From positions 119,806-183,805 of the forward strand of contig NZ_JAEPQA010000005.1 in assembly GCF_017640745.1 (NCBI RefSeq): 64,000 nt of DNA. Reading direction: 5' to 3'. A program made the position numbers and the translations under genes. A model generated the notes under the pieces. It searched no databases and had not been told where the DNA came from. It saw nothing but the letters and a program-made list of their open reading frames with translations. This document shows positions 29,750-38,320 of this stretch, piece by piece. Numbering within the stretch: position 1 is the stretch's first letter; each line of letters starts with the position of its first letter. The stretch comes from Nisaea sp. (GTDB taxonomy: Bacteria > Pseudomonadota > Alphaproteobacteria > Thalassobaculales > Thalassobaculaceae).

Positions 29750-30754
29750 CTAAAGGCGCACCACCAGCTTGCCGAAATGTCCGGCCGCCCGCATGGCATG
29801 GAAAGCCTGACGCGCGTCCGCGAAATCGAAGGTCTCGCTGATCACCGGTTTCAAGCCATGCTGCGAGATCGCCGCGTTCATGTCTTCGAAGACCCGCCGG
29901 GAGCCGACATAGATACCCTGCAGCCGGATGGACTTGCGCATGATCATCACCGGATTGACCGTGCCGCCCGTCAGCACGCCGATCAGCCCGATGCTGCCCG
30001 CGATCCGGGTCGAGGCGATGGAGCGCTCCAGCGTTCCCGCACCGCCGACCTCGACCGTATGGTCGACGCCGCGTCCGCCGGTCAGTTCCAGAACCTTCTC
30101 CTGCCACTCGGGATGCGTGCGGTAATTGATCACCTCGTCCGCACCCATCGCCTTCAGACGCGCGATCTTCTCGTCGCTGGAGGAGGTGCAGATCGCGCGC
30201 ACGCCCATCAGCTTGCAGAACTGCAGCGCGAAGACCGAGACGCCGCCGGTACCGAGCAGCAATACCGTCTCGCCCGCCTTCACGTTGCCCTTCTCCACCA
30301 GGCTGACCCAGGCGGTCAGCGCGGCGCAGGGCAGCGTCGCCGCCTCCTCGTAGGAGAGATGCGCCGGCATGGCGACGAGCCCGTCCTCGCGCAGCACGAC
30401 ATACTCCGCCAGCATGCCGTCGACGGTCCCACCGAGCGCGCGCCCCATGATCTCCGGCGTGATGTCGCCGTCCTGCCAGCCCTGGAAGAAGCAGCCGCAG
30501 ACCTTGTCGCCCGCCTTCCAGCGGGTGACGCCGGCACCGGTTTCGACCACGTCGCCCGCTCCGTCGGAATTCGGGATGCGCGGATAGGGAATGCCCCGCG
30601 GCACCGGGTCCTCGACGGTCGAGAGGTCGCGGTAGTTGATCGAGGAGGCGCGCACCCGCACCAGCACCTCGCCCGGCCCCGGCTTCGGGTCCGGCCGCTC
30701 GTTCAGCGCCAGCGCGTCGACGCCGCCGTCGGAAACGATCTCGTAGGCTTTCAT
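29750..30754 (-). CDS. NAD(P)-dependent medium-chain alcohol dehydrogenase / quinone-oxidoreductase family
   Basis: MKAYEIVSDGGVDALALNERPDPKPGPGEVLVRVRASSINYRDLSTVEDP; LLLGTGGVSVFALQFCKLMG; ATG at 30754. Confidence 0.92.
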   Translation of the reverse strand: MKAYEIVSDGGVDALALNERPDPKPGPGEVLVRVRASSINYRDLSTVEDPVPRGIPYPRIPNSDGAGDVVETGAGVTRWKAGDKVCGCFFQGWQDGDITPEIMGRALGGTVDGMLAEYVVLREDGLVAMPAHLSYEEAATLPCAALTAWVSLVEKGNVKAGETVLLLGTGGVSVFALQFCKLMGVRAICTSSSDEKIARLKAMGADEVINYRTHPEWQEKVLELTGGRGVDHTVEVGGAGTLERSIASTRIAGSIGLIGVLTGGTVNPVMIMRKSIRLQGIYVGSRRVFEDMNAAISQHGLKPVISETFDFADARQAFHAMRAAGHFGKLVVRL

Positions 30755-30780
30755 CGGAAAATCTCCCGGTGAGTGTCTTG

Positions 30781-31542
30781 TCAGGCGCCGAAGCGGCCGC
30801 AATCGATCAGCAGGGTCTGCCCGGTCACGGCACCGTTGGCGCAGAAGAACAGCATGGTCTCGGCGATGTCTTCCGGCTCCACCATGCGCTTCAGCAGGGA
30901 ATTGGCAACCGACGTGTCCTTCCGCGACTGCGGCCAGACATCGGTCCAGGGCGTCCGGACAAGGCCCGGCGCCACCGCGTTGACCCGGACCTCCGGCGCC
31001 ATCGCCTTGGCGAGGTTCTTGGTCAGGTTCATCAGCGCGCCCTTGGAGGCGGCATAGGCGATCGAGCTGCCGATCCCGCCGAAGGCCGCGATCGAAGCGG
31101 TGTTGACGATGCAGCCCCGGCTTTCCTTCAACGCCGGCCGCGCGGCGCGGGCGCAGCGGAACGGGCCCATCAGGTTGGTCTGCAGGATCTGCGACCAGAA
31201 TTCCTCGGTCATCGCCTCCAGATCCTCGAACGGGATGGGCTCGATGGAAACCGGTGTGCCCGCATTGTTGATCAGGATGTCGAGCCCGCCGAGCGCGTCG
31301 ATGGCGTCCGCCACCATGCGGTCGGCGTCCTTCGGGTCGGCGACGTTGCCGGCGATAGCCTGGGCGGAGAGGCCGGCCTGGCGGAAGGCCGCCACCGTCT
31401 CCTCGCCGCGCACGTCGTCCGGCAGATGGTTCACAGCGACCTCGGCGCCGCATTCCGCCAGCAGCTTCGCCGTCGCGCGCCCGATGCCGGACGCGCCGCC
31501 GGTGACCAGCGCCTTCTTGCCGCTCAGATCGGCCTTCAGCAT
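30781..31542 (-). CDS. SDR-family oxidoreductase
   Basis: ALVTGGASGIGRATAKLLAECGAEVAV, NNAG, YAASKGALMNLTKN. Confidence 0.94.
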   Translation of the reverse strand: MLKADLSGKKALVTGGASGIGRATAKLLAECGAEVAVNHLPDDVRGEETVAAFRQAGLSAQAIAGNVADPKDADRMVADAIDALGGLDILINNAGTPVSIEPIPFEDLEAMTEEFWSQILQTNLMGPFRCARAARPALKESRGCIVNTASIAAFGGIGSSIAYAASKGALMNLTKNLAKAMAPEVRVNAVAPGLVRTPWTDVWPQSRKDTSVANSLLKRMVEPEDIAETMLFFCANGAVTGQTLLIDCGRFGA

Positions 31543-31556
31543 GTCCCGCCCCCCGA

Positions 31557-32441
31557 TCAGGCGTTGGCGCCGAGCTTGAAGGCGGCACGCGCCTCGCTCG
31601 GATCCGCGACTTCGCCGCCGATGCTCTCGATGATCTGCACCGCACGCTCCACGAGTTGACCGTTGTTCTTCGCGAGCTCGCCGCGGGCAATGTAGAGATT
31701 GTCCTCAAGTCCGACGCGGGTGTGGCCGCCAAGCATGGCCGCCTGCGCCACCATCGGGAATTCGGTGCGCGAGATGCCGAAACCGGACCAGATCGCGTCC
31801 TCGGGCAGCAGGCTCTTCATGAAGGCCATGCCTTCCGGCGTTGCCGGCGCGCCCCACGGAATGCCGAGGCAGAGCTGGAAAAGCGCCGGGGATTCGAGAT
31901 GGCCTTCCTTGATCAGCTGCTTCGCCAGCAGGACATGGCCGCTGTCGAACACTTCCAGTTCCGGTTTGACGCCGAGCTCCTTCGCCCGGTCGGCCATGGC
32001 GCGCAGATGCTTCGGCACGTTGACCATGGCGCGCTCGCCGAAATTCAGCGTTGCGACGTCGAGCGTACAGATGTCCGGCAGCAGATCGGCGATATGCTGC
32101 ATCCGGACTTCCGGCGTCTTCATGTTGGTACCCTTGTCGAACGCAATCGGCTCGACATCGCCCGGAATGAAGCTGCCGCCCGGCCCGGTCGTCAGGTTGA
32201 TCACGACGTCGGAGCCGCTGTCGCGGATCCGCCCGACGGTCTCGCGGTAAAGCTCCAGGTCCATGCTCGCCTTGCCCGTCTCCGGGTCGCGGACATGGAT
32301 ATGGACGACAGCGGCCCCCGCCTTGCGCGCCTCGAGCGCAGCATCGGCGATCTGCTTCGGCGTGACCGGCACGGCCTTGCTCTTGCCGGCGGTGTCGGCG
32401 CTGCCCGTCAGGGCACATGTGATAACGGTTTTCTGGCTCAT
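31557..32441 (-). CDS. Beta-keto acid cleavage enzyme (BKACE / DUF849)
   Basis: ITCALTGSADTAGKSKAVPVTPKQIADAALEARKAGAAVVHIHVRDPETGKASMDLELYRE; GLEDNLYIARGELAKNN. Confidence 0.93.
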   Translation of the reverse strand: MSQKTVITCALTGSADTAGKSKAVPVTPKQIADAALEARKAGAAVVHIHVRDPETGKASMDLELYRETVGRIRDSGSDVVINLTTGPGGSFIPGDVEPIAFDKGTNMKTPEVRMQHIADLLPDICTLDVATLNFGERAMVNVPKHLRAMADRAKELGVKPELEVFDSGHVLLAKQLIKEGHLESPALFQLCLGIPWGAPATPEGMAFMKSLLPEDAIWSGFGISRTEFPMVAQAAMLGGHTRVGLEDNLYIARGELAKNNGQLVERAVQIIESIGGEVADPSEARAAFKLGANA

Positions 32442-32484
32442 TTCGCTCCCCAGTCAGCTGCCATCTGGTTGCGCCTTCCGAATT

Positions 32485-32501
32485 GTGGAAAGATGTTCCA
32501 C
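32485..32501. promoter_or_regulatory. Inverted repeat in BKACE/GGT divergent promoter
   Basis: GTGGAA-AGATG-TTCCAC. Confidence 0.45.
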
Positions 32502-32624
32502 GGCGCTTGTCTCTAAAGGCGCCGCATCTTAGGGAAGGCCACTTTCCGGTGTCCACGCCGGTTCGAGCATGGATTTCCCCCCGCCCGCGCACGAATGCGC
32601 TTCGATCAGACGAGTCATGAGATC

Positions 32625-34211
32625 ATGAGAAACCTTCAGCTTCCCGGCCGCTCTCCCGTTTTTGCGCGCAACGCCGCGATCGCGACCAGCCATCCGCTGG
32701 CGACGGCGGCCGGCCTCTCGATCCTGAAATCCGGCGGCAACGCGGTCGACGCGGCCATCGCGGCCTGCGCCGTGATGTGCGTGGTCGAACCCGCCATGAC
32801 CGGCATCGGCGGCGATTGTTTCGCGCTCTATGCCCCGAAGGGCGCCTCGAAGCCGATCGCGCTCAACGGCTCCGGCAAGGCACCGAAGGCGGCAACGCTG
32901 GCGAAGCTGCAAGAGCTCGGCATCAAGGACGAGATCCCCCTGCACAGCCCGCATGCCGTGACCGTGCCGGGCGCCATCGCCGCCTGGTCGAAGCTGCTCG
33001 CCGATCATGGCTCGAAGAGCTTCGCCGAGATCCTGGCCCCGGCCATCGAATACGCCGAACAGGGTTACGTCGTGCATTCCCGTGTCGCCTTCGACTGGGA
33101 AGGCGACGCCGCGGAACTCGCCGCCGATCCGGACAGCGCGCGGATCATGCTGGTCGACGGCAAGGCGCCGAAGGCCGGCTCCGTGCACCGCCAGCCCGAA
33201 CTCGCCGAGACCCTGAAGAAGATCGCCGCGGGCGGCCGCGACGCCTTCTACACGGGCGAGGTCGCCGAAGACATGGTGGCCAAGCTGAATTCCGTCGGCG
33301 GCCTTCACACGATGGACGATTTCGCCGCGGCCGACGCGGAATATGTCGAGCCGATCAAGACGAACTACCGCGGCTACGACATCTACGAATGCCCGCCGAA
33401 CGGCCAGGGCATCTGCGCGCTGATGATCCTGAACATCCTCGCCGGCTTCGACGTCGCGTCCCTCAATGAGGCCGACCGGGTGCACCTGATCGCGGAAGCC
33501 ACAAAGATCGGCTACAACCAGCGCAACGCCTATGTCGCCGACCCGAAATTCTCCAACGTGCCGGTCGAATGGATGCTCGGCGACGAGCACACGGCCCAGA
33601 TGCGCGCCATGGTCGACATGAAGAAGGCCGGGAACTTCAAGGACAGCGACTTTCCGGTGCATCGCGACACGATCTACCTCTCCTGCATCGACGAGCAGGG
33701 CAACGCGATCTCCTTCATCAACTCGCTGTTCTCCGGTTTCGGCAGCATGATCATGGCGCCGAAATCCGGCGTCATGCTGCATAGCCGCGGCAACAGCTTC
33801 CATGTGAAGGAAGGCCACCCGAACTGCATCGAGCCGCGCAAACGCCCGATGCACACCATCATTCCGGGCTTCGCTTTCAAGAACGGCACCCCTGTCGCCC
33901 CGTTCGGCGTCATGGGCGGGCAATACCAGTCCACCGGCCAGGCCAACTTCATCTCCAACGTGGTCGACCGCGGTCTCGATGTACAGGAGGCGATGGACGC
34001 CCCGCGCAGCTTCGCCACCACCGAGGGCGTGCTCCAGGTCGAGTGCACCTTCGAGGAGGCGACCTACGCCACCCTGGAAGCCCGCGGCCACACTCTGGAG
34101 CGGGTCGACAAGCCGATCGGCGGCAGCCAGTGCGTCTGGCGCGACCCGGAGACCGGCATCCTTCAGGCGGGCTCCGACCCGCGCAAGGACGGCCACGCCT
34201 CCGGCTACTGA
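32625..34211 (+). CDS. Gamma-glutamyltransferase-family (Ntn hydrolase) protein, no signal peptide
   Basis: SGGNAVDAAIAACAVMCVVEPAMTGIGGDCFALYA; RDTIYLSCIDEQGNAISFINSLFSGFGS; alternative start 32595. Confidence 0.9.
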   Translation: MRNLQLPGRSPVFARNAAIATSHPLATAAGLSILKSGGNAVDAAIAACAVMCVVEPAMTGIGGDCFALYAPKGASKPIALNGSGKAPKAATLAKLQELGIKDEIPLHSPHAVTVPGAIAAWSKLLADHGSKSFAEILAPAIEYAEQGYVVHSRVAFDWEGDAAELAADPDSARIMLVDGKAPKAGSVHRQPELAETLKKIAAGGRDAFYTGEVAEDMVAKLNSVGGLHTMDDFAAADAEYVEPIKTNYRGYDIYECPPNGQGICALMILNILAGFDVASLNEADRVHLIAEATKIGYNQRNAYVADPKFSNVPVEWMLGDEHTAQMRAMVDMKKAGNFKDSDFPVHRDTIYLSCIDEQGNAISFINSLFSGFGSMIMAPKSGVMLHSRGNSFHVKEGHPNCIEPRKRPMHTIIPGFAFKNGTPVAPFGVMGGQYQSTGQANFISNVVDRGLDVQEAMDAPRSFATTEGVLQVECTFEEATYATLEARGHTLERVDKPIGGSQCVWRDPETGILQAGSDPRKDGHASGY

Positions 34212-34240
34212 TCGACACGCAGCGAAAGACCTGAAGACAC

Positions 34241-35206
34241 ATGAGCAAGCGCTACAATCTCGTCGTCATCGGCCTCGGCATAATGGGCCGCCGGATGATC
34301 CAGTACATGCTGCAGCATGACCGTTTCGCGGTCATGGGCGCATGGGATCCGTCGGCGGACTCCGTGAAAACCGCGAAGGCCGAGTTCCCGGGCGTGAAGA
34401 TCTGGGACAGCGCCGAGGCGATGATCGCCGCGGTGGAGACCGAGCTGGTCTACATCGCCTGCCCGCCGGCCTTCCACAAGCACTATGCCGACCTCGCGAT
34501 GGACGCGGGCAAGCCGGTCTATTGCGAGAAGCCGCTCGGCATCTCCGTGCCGGAGAGCGAGGCGATGGTCCGCCGCCTTGAAGAGACCAAGACGCCGAAC
34601 GTCGTCAATTTCTCCCAGGCCTCTCTCGAGGGCGTCGAGATCATCGAAGCGGCGATGAAGAACGGCGAGATGGGCGAGATCGTCGGCGCCGAGCTGGTGA
34701 TGCATTTCTCGCAATGGCCGCGCGACTGGCAGGCGGATGCCGACTGGCTCCGCTTCCGCGATCAGGGCGGCTACACGCGCGAGGTGACCTCCCACTATCT
34801 CTACATCACCGAGCGTTTCCTGGGCCGCGCCGATCTGCTCTGGAGCAAGCCGACCTATCAGGCCGATCCGGTGCTCTGCGAGACCCATGTCCACGCCATG
34901 CTCGATTGCAGCGGCGTGCCGGTGAGCTACAACGGGGCCGTCGGCGGCGTCGGTCCGGACCGGATCGAGGGTACCTTCTACGGCACCAAGAAGAGCTACC
35001 GGCTCAGCACCTTCTATGTGCTGGAGGAGACCACGGGCGGCGCCTGGGAACTGGCGATGGAACTGCCGGAAGACCCGCGTGCGGTCTCCGTCCCGCGACA
35101 GATCGACAATGTCGCCCGCTGGATGGACGGCAGCGCCCACACCATGCCGTCGGCAGCCGACGCCCTCTCTGTGCAGAAGCTGGTCGAAGGCATTCTCGCC
35201 GACTGA
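34241..35206 (+). CDS. Gfo/Idh/MocA-family oxidoreductase
   Basis: NLVVIGLGIMGRRMIQYML; IACPPAFHKHYADLAMDAGKPVYCEKPLGI. Confidence 0.93.
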   Translation: MSKRYNLVVIGLGIMGRRMIQYMLQHDRFAVMGAWDPSADSVKTAKAEFPGVKIWDSAEAMIAAVETELVYIACPPAFHKHYADLAMDAGKPVYCEKPLGISVPESEAMVRRLEETKTPNVVNFSQASLEGVEIIEAAMKNGEMGEIVGAELVMHFSQWPRDWQADADWLRFRDQGGYTREVTSHYLYITERFLGRADLLWSKPTYQADPVLCETHVHAMLDCSGVPVSYNGAVGGVGPDRIEGTFYGTKKSYRLSTFYVLEETTGGAWELAMELPEDPRAVSVPRQIDNVARWMDGSAHTMPSAADALSVQKLVEGILAD

Positions 35207-35217
35207 CCGAACACCGT

Positions 35218-35249
35218 GCTCCCGGCGGCTCAGGCTGCCGGGAGCTTTT
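35218..35249 (+). terminator. Intrinsic terminator after Gfo/Idh gene
   Basis: GCTCCCGGC-N10-GCCGGGAGC followed by TTTT; 3' arm lies in the LysR C-terminal codons. Confidence 0.8.
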
Positions 35250-36096
35250 CCTTCAAGGCATCGAGCTTTGCCGAGCGATACCCCCGGCGCGTGACCATCA
35301 GCGTCCGGATCGCGGCGAATTTTCCGGCGAGCGGCTTGCGGACGAAACGCCCGCTCGAATTGACCACCTCCAGCACAGACTGCGGCACGACACAGAAGCC
35401 GGTTCCGGCCGAAACGCAGGCCAGCATCGCGAGGTAGGAGCCGACAGACAGCACCGTGCCGGGCGCAATGCCGGACTCCAGCAGCCAGTCCTCCAGATAG
35501 CGCCGGTAGGCACAGCCCTGCTCGAAGGCGATCATGGTGCGGCCGCTGAGCTTTCCCGGATCGTCCAGCGACCCGAAACTTTCCGGCGCGACAAGCACCA
35601 GCGCCTCCTCGAAGACCGGCTCGGAGACCAGATCCTCGTGCCGGGCCGGTTCCGCGACGAAACCGACATCGATCTCCCGCCCGAGCAGCTTTCCGACGAT
35701 CGCACCCGCGGTGCCGGTCACCACGTCGACCGCGACCTCCGGGCAGGTCTCGTGAAAGCGCGACAGGGGCTCCGGCAGCCGGGAAGCGGCGGTGCTTTCC
35801 ATCGCCCCGATCCGGAACGGACCGCGCGGCACATCCTGGTTGAGAGCATCGGATGCCTCATCCGACAGGTCGAGCAGGCGCTGGGCGTAACTCAGCAGCA
35901 GTTCGCCCTCCGGCGTCAGCGCGATGCCGCGTTTGCGGCGCTCGAACAGGGTCCGGTCCAGCTGCTCCTCGAGCTGCTTCATCCGCGTGCTGACATTGGA
36001 CTGCACGCGGTTCAGCTTTTTCGCCGCTCCTGAGACACTTCCTTCCCGGGCGACGGCGCGAAAAATCTCCAACGTCCTGAGATCGAGTCCGTGCAA
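35230..36096 (-). CDS. LysR-family transcriptional regulator
   Basis: LDLRTLEIFRAVAREGSVSGAAKKLNRVQSNVSTRMKQLEEQLDRTLFER; TTG start inferred. Confidence 0.93.
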   Translation of the reverse strand: MHGLDLRTLEIFRAVAREGSVSGAAKKLNRVQSNVSTRMKQLEEQLDRTLFERRKRGIALTPEGELLLSYAQRLLDLSDEASDALNQDVPRGPFRIGAMESTAASRLPEPLSRFHETCPEVAVDVVTGTAGAIVGKLLGREIDVGFVAEPARHEDLVSEPVFEEALVLVAPESFGSLDDPGKLSGRTMIAFEQGCAYRRYLEDWLLESGIAPGTVLSVGSYLAMLACVSAGTGFCVVPQSVLEVVNSSGRFVRKPLAGKFAAIRTLMVTRRGYRSAKLDALKEKLPAA

Positions 36097-36110
36097 GGCA
36101 TCTCTCTTCT

Positions 36111-36123
36111 TCTCAATTTGAGA
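36111..36123. promoter_or_regulatory. Palindrome TCTCAATTTGAGA in LysR/MFS divergent promoter
   Basis: Perfect 6-bp arms about one central T, 14 bp upstream of the LysR start. Confidence 0.45.
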
Positions 36124-36207
36124 TATCTTGCTTCACTATAATTCATTTTCTGAAAAGCACGAGGCGGATTATGGTCGGCCTCATTGCAAGCCCCCTCGGA
36201 GCAAGAA

Positions 36208-37386
36208 ATGACTGAGCACAGGTCACCGGCCCAGATCGCCGCCCTCGGCCTGCTCGCGCTGGCTCTGGCGATGGGGATCGGGCGCTTCGCCTTCACGCCG
36301 CTCTTTCCGATGATGCAACAGGACGGCACGCTCGACATTTCCGGCGGCAGCCTGCTCGCGGCGGCGAACTTCCTCGGCTATTGGATGGGCGCACTTTCCG
36401 CCGCCGCCCTGCCCTTGCCGCCGCGCAACACCCTGCGCCTCGCGCTCCTCGCCACCGGCATCGTCACCGCCGCGATGGGCCTGACCGATGCCTACTGGCT
36501 CTGGCTCGCACTCCGCTGGCTCGCCGGGCTGTTCAGCGCCTGGACGCTGATCGTGGTCTCCAACCATGTGGTCAAGGCGCTGGCGGATGCGGGAGAAACG
36601 CGGCGCCAGGGATGGGTCTTTGCCGGGGTCGGCAGCGGCATTGCCCTCGCCGGTCTTGCCTGTCTCGGGTTCATGGTGGCCGGGTTCTCCGCCAATGCGT
36701 CCTGGCTCGCCCTCGGCGGCGGTACGCTCGGTCTGGCCGGTCTCCTGTCCTTCCTCATCGGCCCCGAGGTCCCGTCGGTGCGCCGAAACGCGGGAGAAGG
36801 CGCAGTGGAAAAGGCCCCGCTCGTCTGGCGCGTCGTGATCGCTTACGGCGTCATGGGTCTCGGCTACATCATCCCCGCGACCTACCTTCCGCTGATGGCC
36901 CGCGAAATTGTCTCCGATCCCCTCGTCTTCGGCTGGAGCTGGCCAGTCTTCGGCCTCGCCGCCGCGCTCTCGACCGTCGCGGCGCGCAATCTCTTCGCCC
37001 GTTACGGCAACCGCCCTGTCTGGGCGGCGGCGCAGGCGGTCATGGCGCTCGGCCTCGTCCTCCCCGCCCTGCTCCCGCACATGGCGACCATCGTCCTCTC
37101 CGGTCTGCTGGTCGGCGGTACCTTCATGGTCGTGACCATGGCTGGCATGAAGGAGACCCATGTCATCGCGCCTCCGGGCGATGTCAGCCGCCATATCGCG
37201 GTGCTGACCGCCGCCTTCGCGACTGGACAGATCGCCGGACCGCCCGCCGCAAGTTTTCTGCATGGACTGACCGGGAGCTTCTCGGCAGGGCTTCTCGCGG
37301 CAGCGGTTCTGCTTCTGCTGACCGCCCTGCCGATCGCGATAGCGCGCAGCTACGCAGCCAGCCGCGGCACCGCCCCCACGCCATAG
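36208..37386 (+). CDS. MFS transporter, YbfB/YjiJ family
   Basis: IAALGLLALALAMGIGRFAFTPLFPMM; 12 hydrophobic segments. Confidence 0.92.
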   Translation: MTEHRSPAQIAALGLLALALAMGIGRFAFTPLFPMMQQDGTLDISGGSLLAAANFLGYWMGALSAAALPLPPRNTLRLALLATGIVTAAMGLTDAYWLWLALRWLAGLFSAWTLIVVSNHVVKALADAGETRRQGWVFAGVGSGIALAGLACLGFMVAGFSANASWLALGGGTLGLAGLLSFLIGPEVPSVRRNAGEGAVEKAPLVWRVVIAYGVMGLGYIIPATYLPLMAREIVSDPLVFGWSWPVFGLAAALSTVAARNLFARYGNRPVWAAAQAVMALGLVLPALLPHMATIVLSGLLVGGTFMVVTMAGMKETHVIAPPGDVSRHIAVLTAAFATGQIAGPPAASFLHGLTGSFSAGLLAAAVLLLLTALPIAIARSYAASRGTAPTP

Positions 37387-38315
37387 GCGATCTTGCGGCT
37401 GCCAGCCTCGAACCGGTCGAGCGCGTGTTCCCAGCTGTCCGCACCCCAGTGGTAGCGCACGCTCCCGCCGGCCGGGCGATATTCCGCCGTGTAAAGCGTG
37501 CCAAGCCAACCGTCGAAATCATCGAGGCAGAGTTCACCCTCGGCGAACACGGCCCGCCCCGATCCGGCGTCGTCCGCCAGGCTGCAGGCGGTTTCGAAAC
37601 GGCGACGCGAGCTTTCGCCCGGCACGACTTCGGCCTGATGATTGGTTACCGCGTCCGCCTCGACAATCCGCGGCTCGCGATCCGGCGCCAGCTCGGCGCG
37701 CAGCGCCTTTCCGCTCCGGTCCTGCACCAGAACGTTTTGCGACCAGGCGCAAGGCACGCGACGCAGCACCTCTGCGGCGTCCCCGAGGCCGCGTGAAACT
37801 TCGAGCAGGTAGCGCAGGATCTGGACAATGCCGAACCCCGGCCCATAGACATGCCGACCGCCGAAGGTGAGCGCCGCGGCGACGCCATACTCGTTGACCC
37901 CGTCGAGCAGCCCGCTCACGCCCTCCGCCATGCCGAGCACCCGGGTTCCGCTCCAGCGGGTGCGGAGGATGACGGCGGAGGTCGCATCGGGATGGAAATC
38001 GTAGTTCCGGAGCATTGTCGGCTCCGGCCGCGTGAAGGCTCGCACGGTGCATCCGGCGGGGATCAGCGGCGGCGGATCGATCCCGGCAAACGCCGCGATC
38101 ATCGCGGGGTCGCCCGCGGCGAACTCCGCCATCGCATCGAAGACCGGCAGCAACTCCGGCATGATCTCCACGACGCGCCGCCGGCAGTCTTCCGGCGCAG
38201 GGATTCGGTCCGCCTTGGCGTACCAACCGCGCACGAACCCTCGGCTCTCTTCGATTGCCCGTTTCGTAAAGTCACCGGGCACCGGCTCGTCGATCGCGCG
38301 GAAGAGCTTTTCCAT
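37350..38315 (-). CDS. C45-family autoproteolytic acyltransferase/hydrolase
   Basis: IPAGCTVRAFTRPEPTMLRNYDFHPD nucleophile region and AEGVSGLLDGVNEYGVAAALTFGGR. Confidence 0.85.
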   Translation of the reverse strand: MEKLFRAIDEPVPGDFTKRAIEESRGFVRGWYAKADRIPAPEDCRRRVVEIMPELLPVFDAMAEFAAGDPAMIAAFAGIDPPPLIPAGCTVRAFTRPEPTMLRNYDFHPDATSAVILRTRWSGTRVLGMAEGVSGLLDGVNEYGVAAALTFGGRHVYGPGFGIVQILRYLLEVSRGLGDAAEVLRRVPCAWSQNVLVQDRSGKALRAELAPDREPRIVEADAVTNHQAEVVPGESSRRRFETACSLADDAGSGRAVFAEGELCLDDFDGWLGTLYTAEYRPAGGSVRYHWGADSWEHALDRFEAGSRKIAYGVGAVPRLAA

Positions 38316-38320
38316 CGCGT

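Noticed and set aside
29750-31732. 660-aa ORF suggesting an SDR-ADH fusion
   Set aside because: N-terminal part is an out-of-frame reading of the SDR gene; the real ADH starts at the internal ATG at 30754
32529-34196. 555-aa minus-strand ORF opposite the GGT-like gene
   Set aside because: Mirrored frame of a clear GGT-family coding sequence
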